A DNA stretch of 64,000 nucleotides, taken from NCBI RefSeq assembly GCF_009017415.1, contig NC_092404.1, positions 372,001 through 436,000 on the forward strand, in the 5' to 3' direction. Below, in pieces: positions 1 to 10,609 of this stretch. The DNA comes from Aspergillus flavus. Its lineage: Eukaryota > Ascomycota > Eurotiomycetes > Eurotiales > Aspergillaceae. The notes below the pieces were generated by a model that worked only from the letters and a program-made list of their open reading frames with translations, had not been told where the DNA came from and searched no databases. Position numbers and translations under genes: made by a program. Numbering within the stretch: the first letter of the stretch is position 1; every line of letters begins with the position of its first letter.

Positions 1-803
1 CAAATCTACCCATCATTAGTAGACCCAGACTCAACCGATATTCCATAAACATACGAAGTAGTATGTATAGGAGGAAAGCTCTTCATAGAGATGAACAAGG
101 TCTGCTCCGTGGCTCCCTTCTCCGCGAATTTGTCTTTGGTCCTGTATTTATGAGTCAGAGAGGTATATCAAAGGAAGTTTAGACTGTAAGTGCAATCGAC
201 GGTCAACATTACACCTGCTCAATGGTGCTTCCATATTGCTGATATGCTTCTGGGGAGTCGTAGCGGATTACGATTGTCTATCAGTATTAGTGTATTTGAA
301 ATTGGTGGGATGGTGAGATGGAATGGATTGTGACTGACAAACCGGCGCATTGCTCTGTTTGGTTCTTCTTTACCAGTTCTTTGGTGAGTATTGGTTATTG
401 ATTCGTTTGCGTAGTGGAAATAATATGTAGAAGGTGGGGTTCATGAACGTTCATAAACTAGTCCGCTTCTGGCCTGCAGGGAGGCTATGCTGATGACATC
501 ATCGCTGGCTAGGTCTTTATTATTGCGTGTCCAAATACTCGAGCTAGGGCTATACATTAGGATAAATAGTATAATGATAGAAAGTCAGATCTAGTGTTTA
601 TTATCGCTATGTTCATAGGGGGGCTTTATTGAGAGTAAACAGGTCCTCGTGTCGAATACTTAAAGATACAAGTACTAGTTCACATATTTATATAGAGATT
701 TGTCATATGAAGGCGTACAAATTCTTAAATGACAGACTAAAATACACAGAAACAGAAACGCAAGACGGTAATAAATGACGCAGTACCCTGAGCCTCAAGA
801 TAC
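1..803. other. intergenic, no gene seen
   Basis: No ORF with family resemblance and no convincing RNA gene. Moderately AT-rich. It holds the 3' flank of the minus-strand reductase that ends at 804. Confidence 0.5.
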
Positions 804-2013
804 TTAAACCCATCCACCTTCTGATAAACCAAGCCCGACCTTTCCAATAGCCTTGCCGGATTCAAGGATCTTATGTGCCTCTTTAATTCCTTCAAGATTC
901 AATTGCAGTCGCCTCGTCAAGTGGCACTTAATCTTGCCTGCATCAATAAGAGCTGAAAGCTCTTCCAACATTTCTCCCTGATCGGTCTCCACCCCATGAT
1001 ACAGCCTCGATCCAAGCCAACACCAGACGAAAGTTAAAGACTTAGACATAAACTGAGTACCATACATGTTCATATCGGCGGATTGAACAATCGAGCAAAC
1101 CTTCCCCAGCGGTGCAATAATATCCGAGCAAACACCAAGGTACTGCGCTGTGGAATGGGTAATGTAAACATATCTGTCTCGAGAATTAGCACATATCCAC
1201 TTCAAAGAACGATCAATAACTGCTCACTTGATAGGCACATCAAGCTGAAGCTCATCAATCTGCTTCTTCAAATCCTCCCGGTGGTTGATAACATGAGTCG
1301 CTCCCATTTTCTTCGTGAAATCGATCGTCTCAGGTCGCGATGCCGTGGTAACCACGACAGGCAAATCGAGTACCCATCGCGCGATTTGAGACGCCATGGC
1401 CCCTACACCACCGGCACCGTTGATGATCAGTATGCCGGCCTTTTCTCCCTTTTTGATCTCCAGTCGATCCACTAAGGACTCGTAGGCCGTTCCATATGTT
1501 AGTGGCATCGCGGCAGCCTCGACAAAATCCAGTGATTTCGGTTTATGCCCGACAGTGGCATCCGGGACAATTTGGTATTCACAGTAGGCTCCTTGTTTTG
1601 TCGGAGATGAGACATAGAATACTTCGTCTCCGGGCTTGAATCTGGTACATTCTGGACCAACTTCTTGAACTATCCCGGCGCCGTCATATCCCATGATATG
1701 GAATGGGCGAGGAACGAATTTATAATAGTCTGCAGGTATTGGATTAGTGCGTGGCTGTGTCCGTAATGGAGTTGATAGTACCTGGTGCGTCATCATAAGT
1801 CCCATTCCTAACTTTGGTGTCGATTGGATTGACAGCGGCAGCTTTCACCCTAACATTTTTGTGAGCTGACCTTGATCACTATATAGCAATAGGGCGGATG
1901 AAAGAACCTTACTTGATAAGCAATTCCTTCCCTCGTGGCTTATCTGGCTTTGGGATCTTCCGACATATCAAATTGTCTACGGGACCGTACTGCTCGACTC
2001 CGACGGCATTCAT
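804..2013 (-). CDS. zinc-type alcohol dehydrogenase / quinone oxidoreductase-like protein
   Basis: Four exons on the minus strand: 2013-1913, 1849-1782, 1729-1228, 1173-804. All introns are GT..AG and phases match. The start MNAVGVEQYG leads into a GroES-like domain (KVKAAAVNPIDTKVRNGTYD, then HIMGYDGAGIVQEVG). The Rossmann nucleotide-binding fingerprint is GAGGVGAMASQIARWV, followed by a C-terminus typical of the ZTA/zeta-crystallin branch of the MDR superfamily (KIKCHLTRRLQLNLEGIKEA, then GKAIGKVGLG). The clustered cysteines that bind structural zinc in classical alcohol dehydrogenases are absent, so it is probably an NADPH-dependent reductase acting on quinones or enones in the cytosol. 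Substrate cannot be told from sequence. The neighbour at 2554 is an alpha/beta hydrolase on the same strand, with no clear functional link. Confidence 0.87.
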
Positions 2014-2553
2014 AGCGGATATTCATGAAAGAGACAATATCTTCGATTTTTGGGACGGTTGTTAGGATCAAGATTGCGAAGGTCCGAGGTAAAAGGTTCA
2101 CTTAAATGAAGGACTTAATGGTGCCTCGACGTGGGGAGTGGTTTTTCACTCGGCTTACCCAATGATGTTATGATGATGTTACCCGAGATATGCCAGAGCT
2201 CAAACTACAACTACTACTGACTAACCTTTTGTTGATCTTAATGATTTCTCCCTGAAAGTGACAATACGAATTTATTAATTTACCTAATACGTAAAGTGCA
2301 AGAGCTCTGGGCCACTGTCCTGGCTTTCTTGACTAAATACGAGGCCTAATCTTGGTATAGTGATGGTAGTCTGTTAGGATATAAGATATCCCGTTTATTT
2401 TAATCATGGATATAGTAATGAAATCTGGAATAGATTTTAAATATCTTAACACGCTTTGGCTTTCACAAGTTTAATAATATGACCAATGTTTCTACCAATA
2501 TTTTACAACATGGACACATCTGCCATTGAGTGCCTACTTGCATTGTACTCGAC
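2014..2553. other. intergenic, upstream of the reductase
   Basis: About 540 bp between two minus-strand genes. It should contain the reductase promoter and the hydrolase 3' end. No repeat or further ORF is visible. Confidence 0.45.
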
Positions 2554-3483
2554 CTAGGTGGAGCTAGCAAAACTGGCAGCACATTCCATGGCGAACCCAA
2601 AACACCGAGCATACCACCCTTGCGACCAATAGCTAAGCTCCACGCAATGAGGTGCGCCTATAATCAAGCTCCCATCGACACGGACACTACTCTTAAAGGC
2701 CCGTACGCAGGTTTCAATTTCCTGTTCAGTAGCCACAAAGAATGGGTCATCCTCCACAAGAGAAAACATCACAGGCGTTAAAACATGCGCCGCCCACTTC
2801 TGCTTCCAGACAGGGAGCCATATCGCCGCAAACTGTGATACTTCGGAGAGAGGGCACGGCGCGTTGAGGCGCTCACTATGCTCCAAAATCTCCGGGTCAA
2901 ATGTCCCTGGTCTGAACATTATGTTGTCTTTTGCGTCCAGAGGGAAGAGTGCATGGTCATTATCGACAGGAAGAAACGAAGGAGGGCCATCTTTCATAAA
3001 TGAGGACTGCTTATCGCCCATGCCACTTGCAATCAAACCCCCAAGGGGATACGACGGCGCCTTATCTTGAGCATGTAAAGCTGCGGTAATAATGGCTGGC
3101 ATCACTCCTAAGCTGTGAGATAGCAGGACGATACAATTGCATTGGCTTGGCATGCCAATCTCGCGCCAGAGTGTGGGGAGGATTTGTTGATGCAACAAGA
3201 AACCGGATTGTTCGAAAAAGTCTGAACCTTCAGGAATAGGCAGGATAGAGCTCGTTCCGCCATAAGAAGGACGATCAATGGAAACAAAAGGCACCCCAAA
3301 AGCAGCGCTCGCCAAGGAAGCAGAGCATTTGGGAGTGGCGTTAAAATAGCGGTGATCATAGCATCCTCCATGAAGGCCCACGATCAAAGGACGGTACTTA
3401 AGAGGGGTCCCTGAAGATGGTGGAATGGAATGCACACCTTCCACGGTGCCATTATTAGGAAGCGTGAATCGAAATGACTGCAT
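2554..3483 (-). CDS. alpha/beta hydrolase family protein
   Basis: Single exon, 309 aa, without signal peptide or membrane segment, so probably cytosolic. The fold is shown by the oxyanion-loop region VGLHGGCYDHRYF (about residues 35-47), the strand-turn region IDRPSYGGTSS, and the nucleophile elbow SHSLGV with Ser124. Candidate acid and base residues are the Asp in LVEDDPFF and the His in GAPHCVEL near the C-terminus, completing a Ser-Asp-His triad in the usual order. The elbow begins with Ser instead of Gly (S-H-S-L-G), a minor variation seen in some fungal hydrolases. Similar proteins stand next to secondary-metabolite genes or act as esterases or lactonases. Nothing here fixes the substrate. 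A TATA box lies about 115 bp upstream. Confidence 0.85.
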   Translation of the reverse strand: MQSFRFTLPNNGTVEGVHSIPPSSGTPLKYRPLIVGLHGGCYDHRYFNATPKCSASLASAAFGVPFVSIDRPSYGGTSSILPIPEGSDFFEQSGFLLHQQILPTLWREIGMPSQCNCIVLLSHSLGVMPAIITAALHAQDKAPSYPLGGLIASGMGDKQSSFMKDGPPSFLPVDNDHALFPLDAKDNIMFRPGTFDPEILEHSERLNAPCPLSEVSQFAAIWLPVWKQKWAAHVLTPVMFSLVEDDPFFVATEQEIETCVRAFKSSVRVDGSLIIGAPHCVELSYWSQGWYARCFGFAMECAASFASST

Positions 3484-3596
3484 GATATGTGGAGACTTTC
3501 GATGGCCGCTTCAGGCAGTAGGCTTAGGGATAGCAGAAAGAAAGGAGAGAAAGTGAAATAAGACCTGCAAAGTGTCCATAGCCCATTTGCTTATGC

Positions 3597-3604
3597 CTTT
3601 TATA
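3597..3604 (-). promoter_or_regulatory. TATA box of the alpha/beta hydrolase gene
   Basis: TATAAAAG on the minus strand, about 115 bp before the ATG at 3483, a normal fungal distance. Confidence 0.5.
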
Positions 3605-4035
3605 AGCAGGCCGAAACCGGCCTTAACCGGCCTTAAGGGAAGGGATTGCCTCCAAGGACTATGAGTTTACAGTGGAGGCTGTTTAAAACCAATTCATTTA
3701 GAGGATATCGGTACCCGAAAGCGTCGAGAATCAACCGCTGACAGCGGGTTCATGTAAAAAGTAAAGGGATCCAATGGACGCCACGGACACCAGAGTATTA
3801 ACTCCGTTCCGATTTCATATACTGATAAAAGCGTCATAGGATACAATTTGTCCATGAGTTGACCTAGTGGAGCTCTTGTAGTGGGTCTATAACCAAAGTT
3901 TCTACTCTCGGACTTAGCCGGAATTAAGACTCCAATACTCCCACCGATTAAATGTCTAAGAGAGAGTAAACGGGGCTGTATAAGTCTAGACGAGCATCCA
4001 CTCTAATATAATGACCCGTTTCTCAAATTCTAGAT

Positions 4036-4644
4036 ATGCGAGTACAGCCACGGAAACTGTCACTTATGATCTCTTCTCTCTGGGTTCATATATTAGCCAT
4101 GTGTTACGAGACGCCGAAGGTCAATAATCCACTGAAGGCCCCAATGATGCGCGCCCAACTGCCGGATGAATTCAATGAAGAAAGTCCCAAAGATAAGTCG
4201 AATTTCCCCCCCGGATATAGGAATCCGCATCGATTCTTACCAGACTGGCGCTTCTCTTTACCTTACTGCCCACGATCTCGAAAAAGCAAATACAGCCTTG
4301 GGGAATATTGTACGCAACCATAGAATTCATCTACTACTTCTTGACGTGGACTATCCTGGCATATGTTCACGCTTGTGCGACGGAGTTACGGCCAAAGGGT
4401 CAGGCTATCAACAATTTTTATCAAGGTTGCAAAGGTAATGGCGCGTCCAGAGGGCCAGACGGCTGCTGGCTTCGAGAAACAATTCAGAACTTACCACCCT
4501 GATCATTTTGTTGGCTCTGACAGATACAAACGTTTGGTAGCGTTAGAGCTCCTCGTTGGAACCTTATCCCCATCGCCTCGTAGGTTCAAGTTGTCAATAC
4601 GTCTCCGTTGCCATCAATATATTAACCGCTCTTATTTAGGTTGA
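4036..4644 (+). pseudogene. possible remnant of an unknown protein-coding gene
   Basis: Plus-strand translations in three frames hand over to each other: frame of 4166 (SYQTGASLYLTAHDLEKAN), frame of 4308 (NNFYQGCKGNGASRGPDGCW) and frame of 4363. The peptides look protein-like, but no ATG plus splice set joins them into one frame. It may be a frame-shifted relic or chance. No family recognised. Confidence 0.2.
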
Positions 4645-4815
4645 TGATTGTGTTCACTAGTTCTTGAACGATTCAAACAATATTGCTACAAGCTCTCCTT
4701 GGGCACTATATCAGTTTTGTTTGAGGAACGAGATATGCCTATAATAAAAGCCTGGTTTTCCTGTAAACTTGCGTATCTTCTTGCAATCCGGCCTCGATGC
4801 TATTGATATCGCCTT

Positions 4816-4816
<1 letters not shown>

Positions 4817-4852
<36 letters not shown>
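4817..4852 (+). repeat. poly-T homopolymer (36 T)
   Basis: Uninterrupted run of 36 T. Its length may be partly a sequencing or assembly artefact. It could also be the tail of a retroposed copy on the minus strand, but no element body is recognisable next to it. Confidence 0.9.
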
Positions 4853-5730
4853 CTAAAACTCACGCCTTCGCTCCTGGCCAGAATATCCCCCGATCTAGTA
4901 TCAACATACTAAGAATCCTTGAGTGTATCAATATCCCCGGCCCGTATCATCCGTAACCGAATAATTTGAAGCTAATATCAACTCCACCAGCAAGGTATAC
5001 CTAGGTGTGAGAAGATAGTAAAACGTCAGGTGGTTTTTATGCGATAATATCATGTATATTGCCAGCCCCCACAAGACCTCTAGACCTTTTGTACCTACAT
5101 TATAAATCAACCAGCTCTATCATCGCCACTAATGGAGCCCTAAAGCTCTCACATATATCAGTATTATGTGAATAGGAAACGAACACTGACCTTGTGCGAC
5201 TTTTAGGTTATTCTTAAGCCCAGAATTTATATGATGGCAATTCTGATATCAAGCCAGTTGAAAAATTAGTGGAATTCATATTATTTGATTCACCGAGTCT
5301 CACGATGTGTAAAGCTGACTAAATAGACGGACTTTAAACGGGAAGTCTAATATGGAGCGTGGCCGGGGCTCATAGCATATGTAGAGCTCAACAGAAAATT
5401 AATAGATCTATATGGTATACGCCGGGCTTTATCCTTACGGGAATTACCATCTGATTGTCTAAGCGAGTCTATTATTCTAGTTAATATCTTAATTAGGAGA
5501 GATAGTTCTTAAGAGTAATTGCCTAGTATTGTTAATGATAAACCTTCCACTGCTTTCTGCTGTATGGAAATGCTCAAACATTAACGTAACTGCCCGGAGA
5601 GCTCAATGCCTGAGCGTCTATTCTGTAAAACGGTTTGATACGGCGACCTGCATCATGGATCATTGCTTTGACTCCCCAGGTTGGCCTGAATTCTTGCCCG
5701 ATTACAATCAACACTACTGTCTACATTAAA

Positions 5731-5850
5731 TGCAGCTAGCGTTTAGCGTTTGACTGGTCAACCGGGATTTGAAGTTCAATTCCACTGTTGGCTAGTACTT
5801 TAACTGCAGCTAGCGTTTAGCGTTTGACTGGTCAACGATTTGAAGTTCAT
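5731..5850 (+). repeat. direct duplication containing a near-palindrome
   Basis: A block of about 46-53 bp (tgcagctagcgtttagcg.. through ..gaagttca) occurs at 5731-5780 and again at 5805-5850. The second copy lacks the four bases cggg after gtcaac. Each copy carries GTTTGACTGGTCAAC, a near-perfect inverted repeat. It lies 0.6-0.7 kb upstream of the C2H2 gene. Confidence 0.85.
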
Positions 5851-5865
5851 TTTTTTCCATTTTGC

Positions 5866-5934
5866 CTAGCGTCCTTTGACGGAGGATACTAGCGTCCTTT
5901 GACGGAGGTTACTAGCGTACTCTGACGGGCGCTA
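5866..5934 (+). repeat. three tandem 23-bp repeats
   Basis: Unit CTAGCGTCCTTTGACGGAGG plus three bases (ata/tta/cta), at 5866-5888, 5889-5911 and 5912-5934. The third copy has diverged (TACTCTGACGGGCG). The core TTTGAC echoes the duplicated element just upstream. Confidence 0.88.
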
Positions 5935-6460
5935 CGTACTGACTGTCAAGCGCCAGCCAAGCAACGCTAGTTCTCCAGTCCTCCGGTGGCGCAAGGTTCG
6001 AGAACGGAAGATAACTCGCCCAGCAAATGAGAAAAAAGTGTGTCACTCGTGGATACATGTATTCCGCACAGCTAAATCATCGAGATGCGTCTCAGAAGTC
6101 ACCTAGACTTTCCAGGACCTCCCTATGGTCTACTCAGTCCGTCATTGTCTTTAAAGCCATTTTCTCAGTAACTAATCACCACCAGTCCAGACTGCTTTTA
6201 TCACTTAAAGCTGGGGACTCATGCGTTCTTAAGGCAGGGACAGACCTCTTCTCTCTTACTTCTCCCTTCTTTTCTTCTCGCTCGATATCTATATACACTA
6301 TCTCCAGATCTCCTATCCAATCAAGCACATCGCTCAGTAATTTCCTTCTTCATTATATACACGATATCATTTGTCTTACCGCTGTCTGCCCTATTTGGAG
6401 ATAGCCATTTATCACGGAAAGCTGTTGAGTCGTGGAACAAGAGAATTGCTTCTCACGAAC

Positions 6461-7262
6461 ATGGCCGATACTCCAAATACGTCAGCTGCTCTTCCCCAGC
6501 ATGCTGCACCGTTTAATATTCCTAGTCACAACATCGCTCCATGCCCCGGGTGTGAAAACATTGGGCCTCTGAAAGGAGATTTCCATATGGACCCTTTATC
6601 TCTCAGCCCCGAGTGCATACCACTCACTTTGTTCAACTCATACCCCCAATCACCGTTCAAAAACTCATTGGATGAACGGATCACAAACCCAGGCCCTGCT
6701 ACGCAGGGTGAGCCAGAGGTGGGCTTGGATATGCACCTGTCGACTACTTCACAATTGAGCGAGGTAGTTGTTAGTCCAAGGAACCATACCGCGATTCACA
6801 ATCATGAGTGCGTCAACCTTGGTCTGAGCGGTACGCGATGGAACGCAGCATTCGAGGACAATACAGCTCTAGATCGTCAGCATGGTAATCTAGTAAGGAA
6901 CCTCACAGTTGCCCCCACCATTCAGCCGGTCCAGTTCCAATCTAGAGTTGGACAGCAAAACGTCTGCACGAACATGAATCAAAGGTACTACTATCCTTAC
7001 CTTATACCCAAAGTCCATGACCGTGTATCTGACTGGATATAGTGAAAATGATGCGCGACCTATCCTCCGATGCAGATGGGAGGGCTGCACCTCTAGACGA
7101 CACTTCAATCGCGAGGCTGACCTCGTGCGCCACATTAAGACCATCCATATCTCTCCTCGGTCTTACAAATGTACTATTGAGAATTGTTCGAAGACCTACA
7201 ATCGAGGGGATAATCTGAAAGAGCACATCCTCAGGGTTCATCAGATATCACATGATGCTTAG
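6461..7262 (+). CDS. C2H2 zinc-finger protein, probable transcription factor
   Basis: Two exons, 6461-6984 and 7043-7262, giving 247 aa. The 58-nt intron (gtacta..atatag) joins ..MNQ to SENDARPILRCRWEGC in phase. The N-terminal about 175 residues are low-complexity and rich in Pro, Asn and Ser, without a known fold. The C-terminus holds two consecutive C2H2 fingers: C-x4-C-x14-H-x4-H beginning CRWEGC, and C-x4-C-x12-H-x4-H beginning CTIENC. The protein ends 10 residues after the last finger. Paired C-terminal fingers of this kind occur in many fungal orphan regulators. I chose ATG 6461 because it follows an A-rich context (cgaacatgg). An in-frame ATG also exists further upstream, at 6371. Target genes are unknown. 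Confidence 0.8.
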
Positions 7263-7852
7263 GGCTTTTGCGTCACCTCTTATTGCACGCTTGCGTTTTG
7301 TTGTTCTTGTTGCGCTGAGATGTGTCTTTCATAGTTCAAAATTTTCGGGATATTTCTCATTATAGTTATATGTGCCTTCGCTGTATTAAGCAAGCCGTTG
7401 TTGCGATTCGATGACATGTGTATCTCTTATTACTAACAAAATATCTTCATTAGCCTGTTTTTATCTTATTATGTCTCCCTATCCTCATAAAAAGGACACC
7501 TGAGTCTCCAAATAAGGCTGACATATTAGTGTGGACTGGAAATAATATTCTGTTAGATATACTAGCACCTACTGCCTCTATTACTAGTGCAGTTGAAAGT
7601 AGAGTATAAATGGCTCTTGGAGTCTTCGGATAGTGTGTATAGGGTGTGATTGTTGGAGCGGTTTAGAGTGCGATGTTATCTCTTTTCTTTTGTATCTCAG
7701 ATTGATGCTGTTAATGAGAATTTGACTACGATTCATGGACATAGAGATAGTATAGTGCGACGCCATTTCCTGCTCGACTAAAAGTCAATTAGCACATGGT
7801 CTAACGTTCCACCTCAATATATTTAACAGTTGGAACATACCAAAGTCCAGGC
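7263..7852. other. intergenic between convergent genes
   Basis: About 590 bp of AT-rich DNA between the 3' ends of the C2H2 gene and the minus-strand esterase. No gene, repeat or RNA visible. Confidence 0.5.
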
Positions 7853-8944
7853 TTAGTTATCTACATTCTCCTCTATCCAATCCATGATAAAATCCGCAAT
7901 CTGGAGATTATTCTTATCCTGCATCATCATATGACTATTCCCGTAGATACCCAGTTTCGGTAGTTCCGCCATAAAAGCTCTTCCCCCAGCAGCAGTAAGC
8001 CGATCCACAACAGCCTGACAACCCTGAAGTGACTGCGGCCAAACTCTGCGAGAAACCTTCGCTTGATCAAGGTAGTCGCCATAAACAAATAATGTAGGGA
8101 TTGTCGCCAGCACAGCTATCTCCTCGTCCGTAAGCGTGGGACACTGTCCCTCGATTGAAACAATGCCCCTGACAGCCGAAGAATTATTCAGGGCTGCATA
8201 AAAAGGGAAGAACGCTGATTCCGAGTGCCCAACTAGCACCGCACCATGTACCTTACTAGCTAAGCTTGCCAGATTGGCGTATGTGGGATTCGGATTTGGC
8301 AGCATGGCGTTTAGATCCGGGATCACTTGTTTGGAGAGTTCTGCCATAGCCTCTATGGGATATTGCAGGCCTGGGAAAACCTGGGGGTAAGTGTACCCGA
8401 AGCGGAAGAGATCCCAGGCACGCTGTCGACCGGCGATCTCAATTCTTGGCAGGGCCGATGGGGCCACTTCTCCAAGCTGAACTTGATTGAAAATGGTCGG
8501 GTCAAAACCAGAGCGTGCACGAGATGTCTGATCGGGTATATAGACGGGGTGGCCTTTCCGTACGAGGTATTCGGCCCAGCCCATGCGACCGTCAGGCGTA
8601 TTTTGGTATGTTTTCCCACTGAGGCAGCAGCCGTGGACAAGAATGTATGGGAGGTGGTTGGTTCCGTTCATCGGAATTTGGTACTCCACGTACATTTGGT
8701 CCACGAATATCCAGTCTTCTGGAGGATAATCAAACAATGGGTTTGAGCGGTCGCCAGTATTTACTAGAGTCTTCACTTCGCGACCGCCGACGAAGAAGTC
8801 GCCCGCATCTTGTAAGATAAGAGGTCCGTTGCGGTGGCCTTGAATATGCAGGGACGTAGCTGCTGCTAGTGCAGCGGAAGCGACAACACAAAAAAATGAC
8901 AACATTCGTAGGCTTTGCGAAACTATTAGATACCTTTCAATCAT
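7853..8944 (-). CDS. secreted alpha/beta hydrolase, esterase-713 type
   Basis: Single exon, 363 aa. A hydrophobic h-region (about residues 15-30) after MIERYLIVSQSLR predicts secretion. An alternative start at the internal Met14 would give a more compact signal peptide. The loop HGCCLSGKTYQNTPDGRMGW (about 104-123), the nucleophile elbow GHSESA with Ser241, an acidic residue in SIEGQ (Glu264) and the His in GNSHMMMQ (His337) match the unusual esterase family typified by bacterial esterase 713, where Glu replaces the usual Asp and a Cys-Cys pair lies by the oxyanion hole. The family is known from bacteria and scattered fungi, with poorly defined ester substrates. The gene stands alone; flanking DNA is gene-poor. 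Confidence 0.87.
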   Translation of the reverse strand: MIERYLIVSQSLRMLSFFCVVASAALAAATSLHIQGHRNGPLILQDAGDFFVGGREVKTLVNTGDRSNPLFDYPPEDWIFVDQMYVEYQIPMNGTNHLPYILVHGCCLSGKTYQNTPDGRMGWAEYLVRKGHPVYIPDQTSRARSGFDPTIFNQVQLGEVAPSALPRIEIAGRQRAWDLFRFGYTYPQVFPGLQYPIEAMAELSKQVIPDLNAMLPNPNPTYANLASLASKVHGAVLVGHSESAFFPFYAALNNSSAVRGIVSIEGQCPTLTDEEIAVLATIPTLFVYGDYLDQAKVSRRVWPQSLQGCQAVVDRLTAAGGRAFMAELPKLGIYGNSHMMMQDKNNLQIADFIMDWIEENVDN

Positions 8945-10609
8945 GATTTCGCAAGTTTAGCCGCTTTGGAACTGTACGGTAAACACTGACTTTTCTTGAA
9001 CAAGTTGGTAGCTATCGGAATATTAACGGTTCGTCACGTCCGCCTGATGATGACCGGGCAAGTTATTATATCGCTAAAGAAAGCAAGAATATCCAGTGTA
9101 TCAGATAGACCGGGTTTCTGAACAGGAAGACGAGCCTCATAAAACCTGCCTGTCTGTCAGATCCATCCCTGTGACTGAGTGTCGAATGGTTGAAAATTAT
9201 CGGGCAAAGGTTTGCAGAAGATGAATATATAGTTCTAGTCATACTAGTGTAATGGTGATGCCAAAACGCAGGCCAGGCAACCACCCATTCACATATCGAT
9301 GCGGCGTATGGTCAATGCAAGTAATCATTCCAGTATTTCTAATACGATGCTCTGTTATATCTGACAGCAGCGGTTCGGACAGCTTGAGTCCTATGCGGTT
9401 AAGACTTCGTGCCACGCACGCTCTAGCGGGTCGGAATTCTAGAAGCCCCAAAATTCGGACTTCCTTCAAATTACGTAGTAAGTCGCATCCTTTCATGGAG
9501 TCATATCCCCTGTCCCTCAGACCTCCCTCCTTCACTCTCTCCCTGAAAATGCACTCACGGGTCTTCACAGTCCAATTCCTTTCAGTCTATTATTTCGAGC
9601 TTTCTCGTTTCGCGTATACCGACCTCATGATCCGTTGAACAGCTTAAAGAGCTAGTCGTGTCAAGTTCCAGCAAGTGCTCGCCGTAATGATGTCCAAGCG
9701 ATTGCCTTTGAGTTGTGAGAAATGTCGGGAGCGCAAAATTTGTCGTATCGGCTTTGGGCACTCACCTTCTCTGATATGTTCACGGCGTGGTTATGCATCA
9801 AGTTGTGATCAGCCACCACCGACAATCGTAAACAGGCAAAATACACAACCTCAACCAACATTAGACCCGTCTCTGCAATTTGGGAGACTTAATGAAGCAA
9901 AATATTGCATTGACCACGGCGTTGCTGAGTCAGAAAGGCCCTTAACCTGCCTTGTGCATTGAGTTCAGACAGGCGAATCACCCACTGGGTATGTTCGGAT
10001 CGCTTAGCCCAAGAGAAAGTGGTAAAAGCATCGGCGGAGCTCATCCCCATTAAGGCTACGGAAATATTTTCCACCCCAAGTCTAAGAAATGAGTGGAACA
10101 AAAAGTTGGAACCACAGATGAAATGCGTGGCGAACTAATCCGCCCCACATCCATGCATTTAATAAGTGGTCCTCAACACCGCTCATTTGGAAAAAGCGTG
10201 TCTCAGCCGCAGCTGGGTCATTTCCAAAGGTCGATGGCGTTTACTATGCATACCATGAATTGGAATCAGAATGCGGTATTGTATATCTCTAGGTTTCTCT
10301 TTGGGCTTGAAAATGGGTGTGTGGACATAGGCAAGTGAATAGAAATACCGACCTCCTAGCTTTCCAAAAGTCCAAGGGAAAAAGAAAACGATGAGAAAAG
10401 AATAGAAAAGGAACAGAGTTTTTCGGGGCTGAAGGCTGCATAACTAGTCTCCCGTGCCAGCGAATGTTTAGTCGCTTAGTCTGCTTTCTGTGCATAGAAA
10501 GGTAAGGCCAGTGCAAATCCTCAAATAAAAGCCTATTCCTCGTGTTCTAGAGGTCCTCAAGCTTCGCTCTCTCATTCATACAAGCCCGCAGGCGGAGATA
10601 TTACCCATC
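8945..10609. other. gene-poor stretch with decayed ORFs
   Basis: About 1.7 kb including a Zn2Cys6-like relic at 9687-9962 and short ORFs without family features. It includes the promoters of the esterase (minus) and the glutamine synthetase-like gene (plus). Confidence 0.45.
9687..9962 (+). pseudogene. remnant of a Zn2Cys6 transcription-factor N-terminus
   Basis: The translation begins SKRLPLSCEKCRERKI, the typical start of a fungal binuclear zinc cluster (CxxCRxRK), and continues with LICSRRGYASSC, the typical second half. One of the six cysteines is missing and the spacing between halves is wrong, so the cluster cannot fold as usual. The frame stops after about 90 codons and no regulatory domain follows. 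Likely a decayed regulator gene. Confidence 0.4.

Larger units (their letters stand above)
3484..6460. other. 3-kb gene-poor stretch with repeats
   Basis: Holds the hydrolase promoter, possible gene remnants at 4036-4640, a 36-T homopolymer, duplicated elements at 5731-5850, a 23-bp tandem repeat at 5866-5934 and the promoter of the C2H2 gene. ORFs between 4850 and 5730 show no family features. Confidence 0.5.

Noticed and set aside
804..1805. Two separate short reductase genes
   Set aside because: Introns with matching phases join the pieces, plus two further 5' exons, into a single full-length reductase gene.
9252..9638. 128-codon plus ORF
   Set aside because: Composition and lack of any motif suggest a random open frame; an overlapping minus ORF is equally long.
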